A stretch of DNA of 64,000 nt from Harmonia axyridis (GCF_914767665.1 NC_059502.1:5208001-5272000); one strand, 5' to 3'. Positions 1 through 11,545 are shown, numbered from the stretch's first letter. Numbers and translations: made by a program. Notes: a model not told the origin generated them from the sequence alone.

Positions 1-871
1 TATATCTGATGTGTTTGAGTTTCAATTTCGTTTTTTCTTAGTGAACCTTTTTTTTTTTTGTTTATCCTAGAGAAAAAACAATTCCCTACATTCCAGCGTT
101 CTTGATTGTATTCATAGTTATTGCATTTTGGCTTCCAGTTATTAATTGTTAACAATGGAAGAATATTTTTTCATACGTATCTAAGAACTAAAATTCAGTA
201 TCTATGGTTTTCTAATTTCATATGGACTGAAACAATAATTAGGTGCTAGTGAATCAAAATGAATGAAATAAATTTCCATAAATATTAAGGTTACTTAACT
301 AGTATTTTATATATAACATTATTAACATTACTTGTTGGAACAATACCAGATAGTTTTTTTATTATTATTGTATTAATAAAATATTCGAATTAGAAAGCCT
401 TTCATTTCAACCCCTATTCATTCGTTTGTTTGTAATAGATTTGAACGTTTTAACATTATTTCAACAGAATTTTTTGCACTTTTGAAATAGTTTACCAAAA
501 AAATTTTTTTTGTTTTCAAAATTATCAACTGTTTCGTTGTTTGTTGAAGGTAGGTATTCTCCAGATTCCTTTCAAATAACAATTGTTGGTGTGAGTTGTG
601 TGGAGCTATTTCCCAGATTTTTCGTTAAATTGTTTTGCATCGAAATTGTCACATTTTCTCTTCTGTAGTGTAGTGTAGTAATTTTTTGTTGGAAGAGGAA
701 ATACACTTACTTAATGTAGGTACTATTTCCTGGGCAATTTTCACCACGTAAGTAATCAAAATTGTACATTTTTCGAAAAAAATAACAGGGTGAATTAAAT
801 TTTGAAAGTGTAGTCAGTTCATTCCCTGTAAGACAATTTTTTTCTACCAATACTAATGATCTCCTTTTCAG
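1..871. other. Intronic sequence upstream of E1
   Basis: AT-rich sequence with stops in all frames and no zinc-finger or repeat signature. It probably belongs to the large intron separating the shared lola exons from the alternative 3' exons. The polypyrimidine tract before 871 serves E1. Confidence 0.5.
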
Positions 872-1110
872 CTGCAGAGTACCGAAATATCTGTACCAGT
901 TGTGGAAAGAGCTATAAGTACAATACCAGTCTCTACAATCACCAGAAATATGAGTGTGGCAAAAAAAAGTCTTTTGTATGTAACTTCTGTAACAGAGCTT
1001 TTTGGCACAAACAGACTTTAAAACATCATATCGAATTCAAGAGATGCAAAAAGATGAACCTAGAATTCCTACAAGAGATTTTGTATCATAAACAACAACA
1101 ACAACAATGA
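872..1110 (+). CDS. lola: lola alternative terminal exon E1, two fingers
   Basis: Terminal exon supplying the DNA-binding end of a BTB zinc-finger transcription factor in the nucleus. Finger 1 is C-x2-C-x12-H-x5-C (CTSCGKSYKYNTSLYNH then KYEC). Finger 2 starts CNFCNRAF, ends HHIEFKRC and closes with Cys rather than His. The tail ends in five glutamines from a CAA run. The acceptor at 870-871 (ctccttttcag) leaves two bases before the first full codon. A second AG six bases further (876-877) keeps the same frame and could be an alternative acceptor. A poly(A) signal AATAAA lies at 1350-1355. The ATG at 856 is intronic. Confidence 0.85.
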
Positions 1111-2316
1111 TAGTGTGTATTTGCATGAAAAATAACATAGAGGATGTTCTTGAATTGAAGGTGAATGAGAAAAGAGTGATTTCCTGAATGATATCAATAT
1201 AATACGTTCAGTAAAAGTTTTTCTCGAGAAACAAAACGTTAAAATTTTAATTTGTTCATGCTTGATATTATCATCCCTTCTTCGTTTGTACCTCCTTTTC
1301 AGGAACAGCCTGTATATGACTTATTATTTTTTTATGATTAAATTTGTTAAATAAAATTCGAATTATTTATACTTTTTATTCGGTAATAGAGAATATTAAT
1401 TTTATCTAGACAAAATATTTTTATAATGTATTCATTTATTGTGGAGGATATATATTTCAAATTTTTATATGTTTTTGGTAATTAAAGTTTTATTGGTAAG
1501 TAAGTGCGTTGTCTATTATTTCTCAATTTGTTGCTCCTTAAAATTGCTTTATTTTTTACTGTAATAAACTTTCCCAACCATTCAAGGAATTCATCTTTTT
1601 ATTCACCTATAATTTTCACAGTACCATGAGATAGTGCGATAAAACAAAACACCACCAGATATTTCGTATTGGCTCTGGTTTTTGAGATACTAGCTGAAAA
1701 TAAAGTAATAAATGTGTAGGTAATTTCAGTCATTTTGACTATTAACAAGGGAAAAGGTTCCAGCAGGATATTAAAACAATGTAAGATCATCAAGGATGAT
1801 GGTATATCCTTGTTATGGCCGCTACTATTGGAGCTTTTTGCAAAACTAGCTCACTAAAATTTCAAGCAAGGAAGTCATAGAAATGGAAATTTTTCAGTGA
1901 TGAAGTGGCAAATATATGTAAATTTTGTGAAGAACATTTAAAACCATGTGTTTCTGTTAATAAATAGCTAAATCCATCTGTTTTTTCTTGAACTGGTATT
2001 ATAGTTATAAATTGAAAAGTTGGAAATAAAATATACTAAATGTAGCATATCAAAAAATAGATTTGATCTGCATCCAAAAATTAACCACGTGGTCAACTAA
2101 TGTCCATTGACGGAGATAGTACATTACATTTATGAGGGCACATAAAACAATAACAAAATTTTTAAATTTCACACATAAAAGTTACGATAGAATAATTGGG
2201 AATAATTTATTCGAATATCAGAAAGCTGTTTGCATAAGTCAGCAACTGTCTAATTCTCAGAATGATTATGCCCTAACAGATTTATAGGTGACATATAAAT
2301 GTTAGTAAATATGGAG
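1111..2316. other. 3' UTR of E1 and spacer
   Basis: Contains the E1 poly(A) signal near 1350, then AT-rich sequence without coding signs. Short open frames on both strands show no family resemblance. Confidence 0.4.
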
Positions 2317-2535
2317 CAAGGGCGGATATATCTCTTTTTCATGGGGGGGGGTAGTAACGATTCAAAACCAATAATTTGCAATATTTGGGAAATAACCAAT
2401 TTGAAATTATTGCATGAAATATTTTGGGTAATTTTTTTTTTTTTGGTAACTTTTTTTCAGGGTTTCGAAATTCATGGGGGGGGGGGTTATAACCCCCATT
2501 AATCCAACCCCCCGCAAATCCGAAATCCGCCCTTG
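2317..2535. mobile_element. Small hAT-type MITE, 219 bp
   Basis: Terminal inverted repeats CAAGGGCGGAT and ATCCGCCCTTG bound a segment with G/C homopolymer runs and no transposase. The flanks atatggag (2309-2316) and acatggag (2536-2543) match at seven of eight bases, which fits the 8-bp target duplication of hAT elements. Confidence 0.65.
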
Positions 2536-2651
2536 ACATGGAGTGTTACACAACGTGTGTACCTGGATCTCTGAAAACCAGTAGTGCTTGCTGATTTAAT
2601 CTAAATGCTTTTTTAAGTATTATTTCATTACTGAAGTTGATACTTTTTCAG

Positions 2652-2842
2652 GATTACAGGATTCTAAGCAAACAAAAGGCAAGAAAGGCAGGAAGAAAAA
2701 AGTGGTTGCGCGTAGAAAAGTTCAGAAAAAAAAAGTTAAAATTAACGATGATAACAACACGACCCTAACTTGTCACCTGTGTGATTACAAGTGCAAGAGA
2801 AAGCTCAACTTACTTTTCCATATCAGACTGTCTCATTTTTGA
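2652..2842 (+). CDS. lola: lola alternative terminal exon E2, one finger with basic arm
   Basis: Acceptor tttttcag at 2650-2651 enters in the shared phase. About 35 residues very rich in Lys and Arg (KGKKGRKKK, VQKKKVK) come first, resembling a nuclear localisation or AT-hook-like stretch. A single C2H2 finger follows: CHLCDYKCKRKLNLLFH then IRLSH. The CCHC first finger found in the other exons is absent. No ATG opens the frame, so an ATG-based gene call would miss it. The shared phase and clean stop support a real one-finger isoform. Confidence 0.75.
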
Positions 2843-3781
2843 TAACTAGATAATAAGTGATTTTTTTTTTATTTGATTAGTCAACAATTCATATTGCTTT
2901 TGAATATTTACAAACGTGAATACTGCCAATTTTTTTTATGAATGAATCATTTCCAATTCCATTCAAGAAGAATTGAAAGTAAGATTTTTATTTTTGGTTG
3001 AAAACAATTCTGCCATTTCGCCTAATGAATGATTCATAAAACATGCAACGCATATATAGCAATAATAAGCCTTTTATTTATATTTTCATAGGACAATTTC
3101 ATAACTCATTGCTTGCTGATGTAAGTAAGCTATCGTAATGTGATTATAAATGAATAGGTATCTAGGAAATTTAGGACTAAGAAAATTGGTGTAGATTGTG
3201 AATGTTGTCAGGAATTATTTTTTTTCTTTCGAAAACTGATTAATATTGGTTTGTTGTGTATCATTGATGTATTTTTTTTTATTCTGGTTTGTTCTGAAAT
3301 AAAATATTGCTATAGTTAAAAAAATATTTAAACTACCTGAAATATCCACAATTCGCGTGATAAATATGTTTTGAAAGATTCGAATTGTGAAAGTTGATAT
3401 GCTGTGTGATGCTCTTTCCTGAAATGAAAGATCGAGTGAGGTTATGTATTTTACCATCAATCCATGAATCCAAGTGTCGAATATGCCATGTATCTAATAT
3501 GGATCAGGAACTTAGTTTTTCAAAATTTAGGAAACTACGAAATGTTACTTAAATTAAAAATATGAAACGGAATAAAATTTTTTCAGTTATATACAATACA
3601 GCTCGATTATTTGGTGATAATATTCCTTATATCGCCACATTTCTCTCTTTAGTACCAATCTTTAAATGATGTATCAAAATTACGAGACAAAGAATCTAAA
3701 AATGGACAAAAACGAATTTCGTGTATTGAAGAACATACTGTTTATTGGTGGAAAAAATACTAAGCAATCACTCGATAAGTA
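2843..3781. other. 3' UTR of E2 and spacer
   Basis: AT-rich, with no convincing open frame on either strand. It ends at the target TA of the mariner copy that begins at 3782. Confidence 0.4.
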
Positions 3782-4667
3782 AAGGGTGTTTTTTTTAGAG
3801 CTATAGAACTTTAAATTGCAATAAAACAACGATGGATTAGTCGATTGACATGACTTTTATTTATCCGCAAGATAATCTTGTGGCATTACATTTTAAATAT
3901 GATTTCTGGCATATGGCCGACACGGCTGGCTCGGATGTAGTCCAATTTTTGATGACTTTTTCCAACATTTGTGGCCGTATATCGGCAATAACACGGCGAA
4001 TATTGTCTTCCAAATGGTCAAGGGTTTGTGGCTTATCCGCATAGACCAATGACTTTACATAGCCCCACAGAAAGTAGTCTAGCGGTGTTGAATCACAAGA
4101 TCTTGGAGGCCAATTCACAGGTCCAAAACGTGAAATTAGGCGGTCACCAAACGTATCTTTCAATGAATCGATTGTGGCACGAGCTGTGTGACATGTTGCG
4201 CCGTCTTGTTGGAACCACAGCTCCTGGACATCATTGTTGTTCAATTCGGGAATGAAAAAGTTAGTAATCATGGCTCTATACCGATCACCATTGACTGTAA
4301 CGTTCTGGCCATCATCGTTTTTGAAGAAGTACGGAACAATGACTCCACCAGCCCATAAAGCGCACCAAACAGTCAGTTTTCCTGGATGTAACGGTGTTTC
4401 GACATACACTTGAGGAAAAGCTTCACTCCAAATGTGCGCTTCATCGCAAAACAAACTAAAATGGGCGTAGTGCGCGATACGTATTACTCACAGAACCACT
4501 ATTTTCGAAAAAAATTGCACTATTTGCAAGTGTTGTTCAGGCGTGAGCCTATTCATGATGAATTGCCAAATTAAACTGAGAATAAATCATTTGACAGCTG
4601 TTAAATCGGTCGCCATCTTGAACAGTAATGCCAACTTAAAGTTATATACCTCGAAAAAAACACCCGT
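3782..4667 (-). mobile_element. Deleted DD41D mariner, copy 1
   Basis: Non-autonomous Tc1/mariner element flanked by TA (3780-3781 and 4668-4669), with termini reading AAGGGTG and CACCCGT. The minus strand encodes the C-terminal transposase with the second catalytic Asp in LWFQQDGATCHTA. The third is in DYFLWGYVKSLVY, 41 residues apart, as in the rosa-like DD41D group. The N-terminal helix-turn-helix region is missing, and about 50 more bases around the first catalytic Asp are deleted in this copy only. It sits antisense between E2 and E3. Confidence 0.85.
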
Positions 4668-4891
4668 TATTATTCTGTGTGATATGCTGTCTTCAAAATG
4701 GTTTGACTCGAGTATGATTGATTTCTGATAACCAGGCGGTATGGATCATTGGTGGATCTTCCTATTGGAATGCTTAGCAGTGCTATAGATACATCTTACA
4801 AGGCGGCATAATCAGTGTAAATATTGGTTCTGGACCAAAAACAGTTCTATGTATAATATCACCAATTTCTAATTGTTTTTTTTTCCAACAG

Positions 4892-5067
4892 ATTATTTAT
4901 GTGACCAATGCCGCCGACCTTACAAAAGTAAACAAGCTCTGGTGAGTCATAAGAGGTACGAGTGTGGAAAAACCCCTGTTTTCCTATGTTCATATTGCCC
5001 ATATAAAGCGAAGAGAAAACACCATCTGAAGAATCATTATAAAGTGATACATGGAGCAACTTTCTAA
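4892..5067 (+). CDS. lola: lola alternative terminal exon E3, two fingers
   Basis: Acceptor ttttccaacag ends at 4891. Finger 1 (CDQCRRPYKSKQALVSH, KRYEC) is CCHC. Finger 2 (CSYCPYKAKRKHHLKNH, YKVIH) is C2H2 with H-x4-H. This is the classical lola tail with a GKTPVFL linker and only three residues after the last His. AATAAA lies at 5213-5218. Confidence 0.88.
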
Positions 5068-5709
5068 CTTCACGTTTGAGGGAAGAGTAAAATGATCTTT
5101 TCACCGAAATTAGAGATTAAAAAGATATGGACCATTTCGACGAATATGATCTCTTTGGAAATTGCAATATATGTACTAAAAAGTGCTACCATCCTTGCTT
5201 GTTAGGATTATCAATAAACTCTTTAAGTAACCTTATGTGAATAATTTATTTTGAAACCTTGACATGAATCCAACCTTCCTACGTTATGGAGAGGAAGGGT
5301 GTATATGGCAGGAAACACTAAGTGCCATATTGATGATTCCATCAGTGTCTGTGAGATGAAATATCAAATTCCTCAGAAGGTGGTCATATTCAAAATTGGT
5401 TGATAATGCCCCCCAAAAAAATTGTTTGTGAAATTTTTCCAAACTGATTTATTCCTTCTACTTGCCTACAACCTTCTTCATTTGAATATTTGAAGAAAAC
5501 CGGCAACTTGTGAATTTTTCCGAAGGGTATGCAACATCTTTTCTGCAAAGTAGCATACAAGTTTCGTTATAGAGAATTTGGATCGAAAGCTTGTTTGAAA
5601 TCTTCAATATGATTCGAATTCAGTTTCTATAATTCATTTACAGCGACATCCTCTCAAACAATACCATATATTGAGGCTACATTAAAACTAAACCGTACAT
5701 AACTATGTT
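5068..5709. other. 3' UTR of E3 and spacer
   Basis: Holds the E3 poly(A) signal near 5213. Otherwise AT-rich sequence without recognisable features up to the next mariner. Confidence 0.4.
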
Positions 5710-6848
5710 ACGGGTGTTTTTTTTTCGAGGTATATAACTTTAAGTTGGCATTTCTGTTCAAGATGGCGACCGATTTAACAGCTGTCAAGTGATTAATTCT
5801 CAGTGTCGTTTGGCAATTCATCATGAATAGACTCACGCCTGAACAACGCTTGCAAATAGTGCAATTTTATTTCGAAAATAATGGTTCTGTGCGGAATACG
5901 TATCGCGCACTAGGTCCATTTTATTTTATTTAGCGATGAAGCGCACTTCTGGTTTAATGGCTACGTCAACAAATAAAACTGCCGCATTTGGAGTGAAGCT
6001 AATCCTCAAGTGTATGTTGAAACACCGTTACATCCAGAAAAACTGACTGTTTGGTGCGCTTTATGGGCTGGTGGAATCATTGGTCCGTACTTCTTCAAAA
6101 ACGATGATGGCCAGAACGTTACAGTCAATGGTGATCGGTATAGAGCCATGATTATTAACCTTTTTCATTCCTGAATTGAACAACCATGATGTCCAGGAGC
6201 TGTGGTTCCAACAAGACGGCGTAACATGTCACACAGCTTGTACCACAATCGATTTATTGAAAGACATGTTTGGTGACCGCCTAATTTCACGTTTGGACCT
6301 GTGAATTGGCCTCCAAGATCTTGTGATTTACCACCGCTAGACTACTTTCTGTGGGGCTATGTAAAGTTATTGGTCTATGCGAATAAGCCACAAACCCTTG
6401 ACCATTTGGAAGACAACATTCGCCGTGTTATTGCCGATATACGGCCACAATTGTTGGAAAAAAAAACTTTAAGTTGGCATTTCTGTTCAAGATGACGACC
6501 GATTTAACAGCTGTCAAGTGATTTATTCTCAGTTTGGTTTGGAAATTCATCATGAATACTCACGCCTGAACAACGCTTGCAAATAGTGCAGTTTTGTTTG
6601 TTGACGTAGCCATTCAACCAGAAGTGCGCTTCATCGCTAATGGACGTAGTGCGCGTTACGTATTCCGCACATAACCATTATTTTCGAAATAAAATTGCAC
6701 TATTTGCAAGCGTTGTTCAGGCGTGAGTCTACTCATGATGAATTCCCAAAACAAACTGAGAATAAATCACTTGACAGCTGTTAAATCGGTCGCCATCTTG
6801 CACAGTAATGCCAACTTAAAGTTATGTACCTCGAAAAAAAACACCCGT
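5710..6848. mobile_element. Composite foldback mariner, copy 2
   Basis: From 5710 a plus-strand copy of the DD41D element runs through the transposase C-terminus to about 6460, where it is truncated. It joins a second 5' end (about 6462-6590) that folds into an inverted 5' end (about 6591-6848). Both outer ends are therefore 5' termini, with TA at 6849-6850. The reading frame is broken in several places, including a stop after the VNK of the NGYVNK motif. Confidence 0.75.
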
Positions 6849-6903
6849 TAGTCAACCCAGATGAAGCAGTAACAATTAACTTACATTTCTCATGTGGTTT
6901 CAG

Positions 6904-7121
6904 GTTGTTACATGTGCGATGCTTGTAATCGCACATATCGATATAAAAAGGGCCTGAGACAACATACGAGATACGAATGTGGACAGCAGCCTCAGTTCCT
7001 GTGTCCTATTGCTGGTTGTCACTACAGGGCCAAAGTCAAGGGAAATTTGACTAAACATCTCACACGCCACAATATATATGGGGAGAATTCACCTGAAATT
7101 GGATTATATAATTTCAATTGA
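6904..7121 (+). CDS. lola: lola alternative terminal exon E4, two fingers
   Basis: Acceptor gtggtttcag ends at 6903. Finger 1 is CDACNRTYRYKKGLRQH with RYEC. Finger 2 has a widened knuckle, C-x4-C (CPIAGC), then x12, His, x3, His (HLTRH). A 14-residue polar tail follows. It starts only 55 bp after the mariner composite, so the insertion lies directly against its splice acceptor region. Confidence 0.86.
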
Positions 7122-7289
7122 TCAATATTTGATTACTGAATGTAAAAAATGTATATCGCCGTCATATTTATTAAAATAGTTATAGCAAATATGATGTGTG
7201 ATTGATTTGCAGCTGACTGTTTCTATAGGTTCGCACGAGTCTTGAAGAATAGAGATGAGTAGGCGAGGAAAATGTGGCTCTAATTACTA
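7122..7289. other. 3' UTR of E4
   Basis: AT-rich sequence with an ATTAAA-like signal near 7170, ending at the TA target of the next mariner copy. Confidence 0.4.
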
Positions 7290-8086
7290 AAGGGTATTTT
7301 TTTAGAGCTATAGAACTTTAAATTGCAATAGAACATTGATGGATTATTCGATTGACATGAATCTCATTTATCCGCGAGATAATCTTGTAGCATTTCATTT
7401 TAAATATGATTTCTGGCATAGGACCGCCACGGCTGGCTCGTATGTAGTCCAATCTGGACGTCCAATTTTCGATGACTATTTCCAACATTTGTGGCCGTAT
7501 ATCGGCAATAACACGGCGAATGTTGTCTTCCAAATGGTCAAGGGTTTGTGGATTATTCGCATAGACCAATGACTTTACATAGCCCCACAGAAAGTAGTCT
7601 AGCGGTGTTAAATCACAAGATCTTGGAGGCCAATTCACAGGTCCAAAACGTGAAATTAGGCGGTCACCAAATGTGTCTTTCCATAAATCGATTGTGGCAC
7701 GAGCTGTGTGACATGTTGCGCCGTCTTGTTGGAACCTTAGATCCTGGACACCATGGTTGTTCAATTCAGGAATGATAGAGTTAGTAATCATGGCTCTATA
7801 CCGATCCCCACTGACTGTAACGTTCTGGCCATCATCGTTTTTGAAGGAGTGCGGACCAATGATTCCACCAGCCCATAAAGCGCACCATACAGTCAGTTTT
7901 TCTGGATGTAACGGTGTTTAGACATACCTACACTTGAGGATTAGCTCCAAATGCGGCAGTTCTGTTTGTTGACGTAGCCATTCAACCAGAAGTGCGCTTC
8001 ATCGCTAAACAAAATAAAATGAACGTATTGCACTATTTGCAAGCGTTGTTCAGGCGTGATACTATTCATGATGAATTGCCAAACCA
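7290..8086 (-). mobile_element. Deleted DD41D mariner, copy 3, 5' truncated
   Basis: Left end AAGGGTATTTTTTT after TA at 7288-7289. The minus-strand frame covers the second and third catalytic Asp (QQDGATCHTA, CDLTPLDYFL) and the C-terminus through PEIIFKMKC. The element's 5' inverted repeat is lost: homology stops near 8086. Confidence 0.82.
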
Positions 8087-8859
8087 ATTTCTAGGTGAAA
8101 ACTCAACGGTTCATGCGATGAGGACTCAACTTTTTTTTATTATTTCGGCAGAAAAAGATTTTTTCGAAAAAATTTTTTTCTTTTTCGATTCTGCATATAC
8201 GTTATATTATAATACTGTGATTTAGACAAAAATTTACAGGCTGTTTATAAGATCATGAACTTGGACAAATTAAATTCATCAAAACTCAAGATTTTCAAAT
8301 TAGAACCTATATTTTTCATTATTTCAGTCGATTCCTTATACAAAAATTGTGGAGGTTACTTAAGCAAATACCTAAATGAATTTTCTCAACTGAAATGAAT
8401 TTGACTGAAAATTTGTTTTGTCTAACATATATTGTCCCAATACAACAATGGGAGAAAAATTTGGCAGAAAACAGTTGAGGACTGAATAAAGTCCTAAAAT
8501 TCTTTTTTTTTAGTTTCAAGAAAATTTTCTAGCTACGTGAGTGACAGATCACAATAAAATTAAAGTATATCCGTAGTTTTTTTTGGTGAAACTTGCCCAA
8601 ACAATGCTATTTTCTGAACTATTCAGCAATTACAAGAAAATATTAAGAGTTTCTTTTAAATTCTTGACATCGTGTAACTTTCTAAAAAAAGGCTTAAGAG
8701 CCTTTGTTACTTGACAGACCCCATATGATTTTCAACAAGAAAACTTATTTGTTGCAGCCTGATGTTTTTCGTTACTGGTATCTCAATGTATTGTCTATAC
8801 TTGTTACTAGTATGTTAATATTTCCATTAGTTGTTTTTTTTAACCATGTTATTTTTCAG
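8087..8859. other. Spacer before the tandem array
   Basis: AT-rich, without coding features. From about 8760 the conserved pre-exon block of the tandem array begins (tattgtctatacttgttac, then ttttttttaaccatg). Confidence 0.45.
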
Positions 8860-9165
8860 ATTATACTTGTGAGTTATGTGGACGAAGATACAAATATGTG
8901 AGATAATTGTGAGTTATGTGGTCGAGGGTACACACATAGAAGATCTCTTTATAGGCATATTAAATATGAGTGTTCCAAAAAGCCGACATTCAAATGCCCT
9001 AATTGTGATTATATAACAAAACAGAAATCGACTTTATTCCAACACATTTCTAAACGTGACTCGACTTCATCACGTTATTACGAATGCTATCCTTGCAATC
9101 GCCGCTTTTGTTTTAGGGCTAACCTAAACCGTCATAAAGACGAATGTGATGCGAAATTGTACTAA
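8860..9165 (+). pseudogene. lola: Disrupted lola terminal exon E5
   Basis: The acceptor ttatttttcag is intact and finger 1 begins (TCELCGRRYKYV), but the frame stops at 8904-8906. The start of the exon is repeated immediately downstream (ttgtgagttatgtggtcgag at about 8908). The remaining finger 1, finger 2 and a third finger (YECYPCNRRFCF) then run open to the stop at 9163-9165. An AG at 8901-8902 would restore the shared phase but lacks a pyrimidine tract. It is probably a dead exon, unless that weak acceptor is used. Confidence 0.75.
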
Positions 9166-9345
9166 ACTTCTTAATCAACAAAATGTAAATCATTCTAAGG
9201 TGACGTTGTTACACAAATCTTAAAAATTAATATTTGCCTACTAAATGTGAAAAATGTTTTTTCCCGTTAAATAAATTATCATATTCCTGAGATGAATATT
9301 AATTTAATTTAATTATGTCGAGAATGAATTATATATTATTAATTG

Positions 9346-9525
9346 TAGCGTCGCCCAGAATCTGAACATCGATCATAAAACCGTTTTGAAATATTAAGAT
9401 GGCTTGATCATAAAAAAGCTCGATGTTTGGATGCTACATGTTCTGGCGCAAAAAAAAAATACTTTATGCACCGAATTTCCAATGTCTTGTCCTATGCATG
9501 TAATATATCTAAATGTAATGAAAAT
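9346..9525 (+). mobile_element. Fossil mariner segment, unit E5, 5' truncated
   Basis: Only the second half remains, from the tagcgtcgcccagaatctga region onward. It matches the common segment at the part encoding KKLDV-like residues. Confidence 0.6.
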
Positions 9526-9803
9526 GATTTATTATTAATATTATAATGTCAACAAAGACAGAAGGATTCCTCTTCCCTGAAAACTTTTGTACTCATAATA
9601 ATAATAATAAAGTTTATTCATGATTCAATATGGTTACATCTATATACATGATTACCACAGAGTAACTAATTTATTTCTAAAAAATTGATGTGAGTCGTTA
9701 CTGGTATGTTGAAGTATTGTCGATATTTTTATTTTAACGTGTTGTCATTACTGGTTTGTTAAAATTTTCATTAGTTGTTTTTTTTAACCATGTTATTTTT
9801 CAG

Positions 9804-10072
9804 ATTATACTTGTGAGTTATGTGGTCGAGGGTACACACATAGAAGATCTCTTTATAGGCATACTAAATACGAATGTTCCAAAAAGCCGAAATTCAAATG
9901 TCCTAATTGTGATTATAAAACGAAACAGAAATGTAATTTATATAAGCATATTTCTAATCGTGACCCGAATTCATCAGATTATTACAAATGCAATGCTTGC
10001 AATCGCTGCTTTTGTTTCAAGAGGAACCTGACCCATCATCATAACATCGAATGTGAAGAGAAATTCGACTAA
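9804..10072 (+). CDS. lola: lola terminal exon E6, three fingers
   Basis: First intact exon of the tandem array. It has no in-frame ATG, so it is visible only through its acceptor (cag at 9801-9803). Finger 1 CELCGRGYTHRRSLYRH is CCHC. Finger 2 CPNCDYKTKQKCNLYKH has no fourth ligand (ISNRDPNSSD follows). Finger 3 is CNACNRCFCFKRNLTHH, ending NIEC. The C-terminus is short, EEKFD, where most copies have a longer DEKLD-type tail. Confidence 0.85.
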
Positions 10073-10343
10073 ACGTCTTACTCATCAAAGTCAAGATAAT
10101 TCTTGAGTAACGTTGTTATATAAATTTTATAAATTAATATTTAACTATAAATGTATGTTTTTTCAAAAAAGATACTTTATTGCAAATTCATTTCAGAAAA
10201 TTAAATCTTGTTACAAGATTGGTCAAAATCTCTTCAATCTCCATGATTGAATTACTATAAACCTAAGATGAATATTCATTTACTAATAATTAATTATATC
10301 AAGAACTATTTTTAATTATATATTATTAATTGAATAAATAATA

Positions 10344-10672
10344 ATTGCATTGGAAATTATGCGATAATCACTCAAAATTCTTTCGAAGCAAGCCTAAAAT
10401 GCCAAAAGTTTGTGTTGCACCAAAATGGTTCAAACTATTACGCTCTGGTGTAGTGGAGGTGAATGATGCACCATACTGTGGCATGCCTATCGTCAAGAAT
10501 ATCGATTATATCATGAGAAATATCGAAAGATTGTCATGTTTCTATTTGTAGCATCGTCCAGAAGCTGAACATCGATCATAAAACCGTTTTGAAATATTCA
10601 TTTCATATCATGAAAAAGCTCGATGTTTGGGTGCTACACGTTCTGGTGCAAAAAAAAATGCACCGAATTTCC
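10344..10672 (+). mobile_element. Fossil mariner segment, unit E6
   Basis: Carries a 68-codon frame (10345-10551) with the mariner-type stretch WFKLLRSGVVEVNDAPY. The 3' end is cut at the junction with the truncated exon E6b. Confidence 0.7.
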
Positions 10673-10831
10673 AGAAAACAGAAACAGAAAAGTAATTTAA
10701 ATCAGCATATTTCTAATCGTGACCCGAATTCATCAGATTATTACAAATGCAATGCTTGCAATCGCTGCTTTTGTTTCAAGAGGAACCTGACCCATCATCA
10801 TAACAACGAATGTGATGAGAAATTTGACTAA
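10673..10831 (+). pseudogene. lola: Truncated lola exon fragment E6b
   Basis: Begins abruptly in finger 2 (QKSNLNQHISNRD) right after the fossil mariner text gaatttccag. Finger 3 and the stop at 10829-10831 are intact. Finger 1 and the acceptor region are gone. The join looks like a deletion or unequal exchange that removed about 0.7 kb. A cag at the join would not give a complete finger pair. Confidence 0.75.
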
Positions 10832-11074
10832 ACGTCTTACTCATCAAACTAAAGATAATTCTTGAGTAACGTTGTTATATAAATTTTATAAATTAATATT
10901 CAACTATAAATGTATTTTTTTTTAAACAAGATACTTTATTGCAAATTCATTTCACAAAATTAAATCTTGTTACAAGATTGGTCAAAATCTATAAACCTAA
11001 GATGAATATTCATTTACTAATAATTAATTATATCAAGAACCAATTAATTATATATTTTCAATTGAATAAATAAT

Positions 11075-11545
11075 AATTGCTTTGGAGATTATGCGATAAT
11101 CACTCAAAATTCTTTCGGAGCAAGCCTAAAATGCCAAAAGTTTGTGTTGCACCAAAATGGTTCAAGCTATTACACTTTGGTGTAGTGGAGGTGAATGATG
11201 CACCATACTCTGGCATGCCTATCGTCAAGAATATCGATTTTATCATGAGAAATATCGATAGATCGTCATGTTTCTATTTGTAGCATCGTCCAGAAGCTGA
11301 ACATCGATCATAAAACCGTTTTGAAATATTCACAGATGGCTTGATCATGAAAAAGCTCGATGTTTGGGTGCTACACGTTCTGGTGCAAAAAAAAATGCAC
11401 CGAATTTCCATTTGCGAATCACTGCTGCATACCTAATAATCCACCAATTTCTGAAGCGGACTAGAAATGAAAAATGGATCACTTACGACAATGACTTGTC
11501 CCATACATGTTATATATCTAAATGGACCGAAAATGATATATTAAT
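11075..11545 (+). mobile_element. Fossil mariner segment, unit E6b (best preserved)
   Basis: Reading across several stops gives WFKLLHFGVVEVNDAPYSG, then KKLDVWVLHVL, then EKWITYDNDLSHTC near 11480-11520. This follows the order of a mariner transposase from its N-terminal domain to the region just past the first catalytic Asp. Confidence 0.78.

Noticed and set aside
1599..1793. Minus-strand 64-codon frame
   Set aside because: No motif, no codon or splice support; typical of AT-rich spacer.
4028..4255. Plus-strand frame across the mariner at 3.8 kb (also 7548, 62479 and the minus frame at 58359)
   Set aside because: Antisense shadow of the transposase; the opposite strand encodes the catalytic motifs.
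9756..10031. 91-codon frame overlapping E6 in another register
   Set aside because: It is a shadow: the zinc-finger frame on the same strand is intact from the acceptor to 10072.
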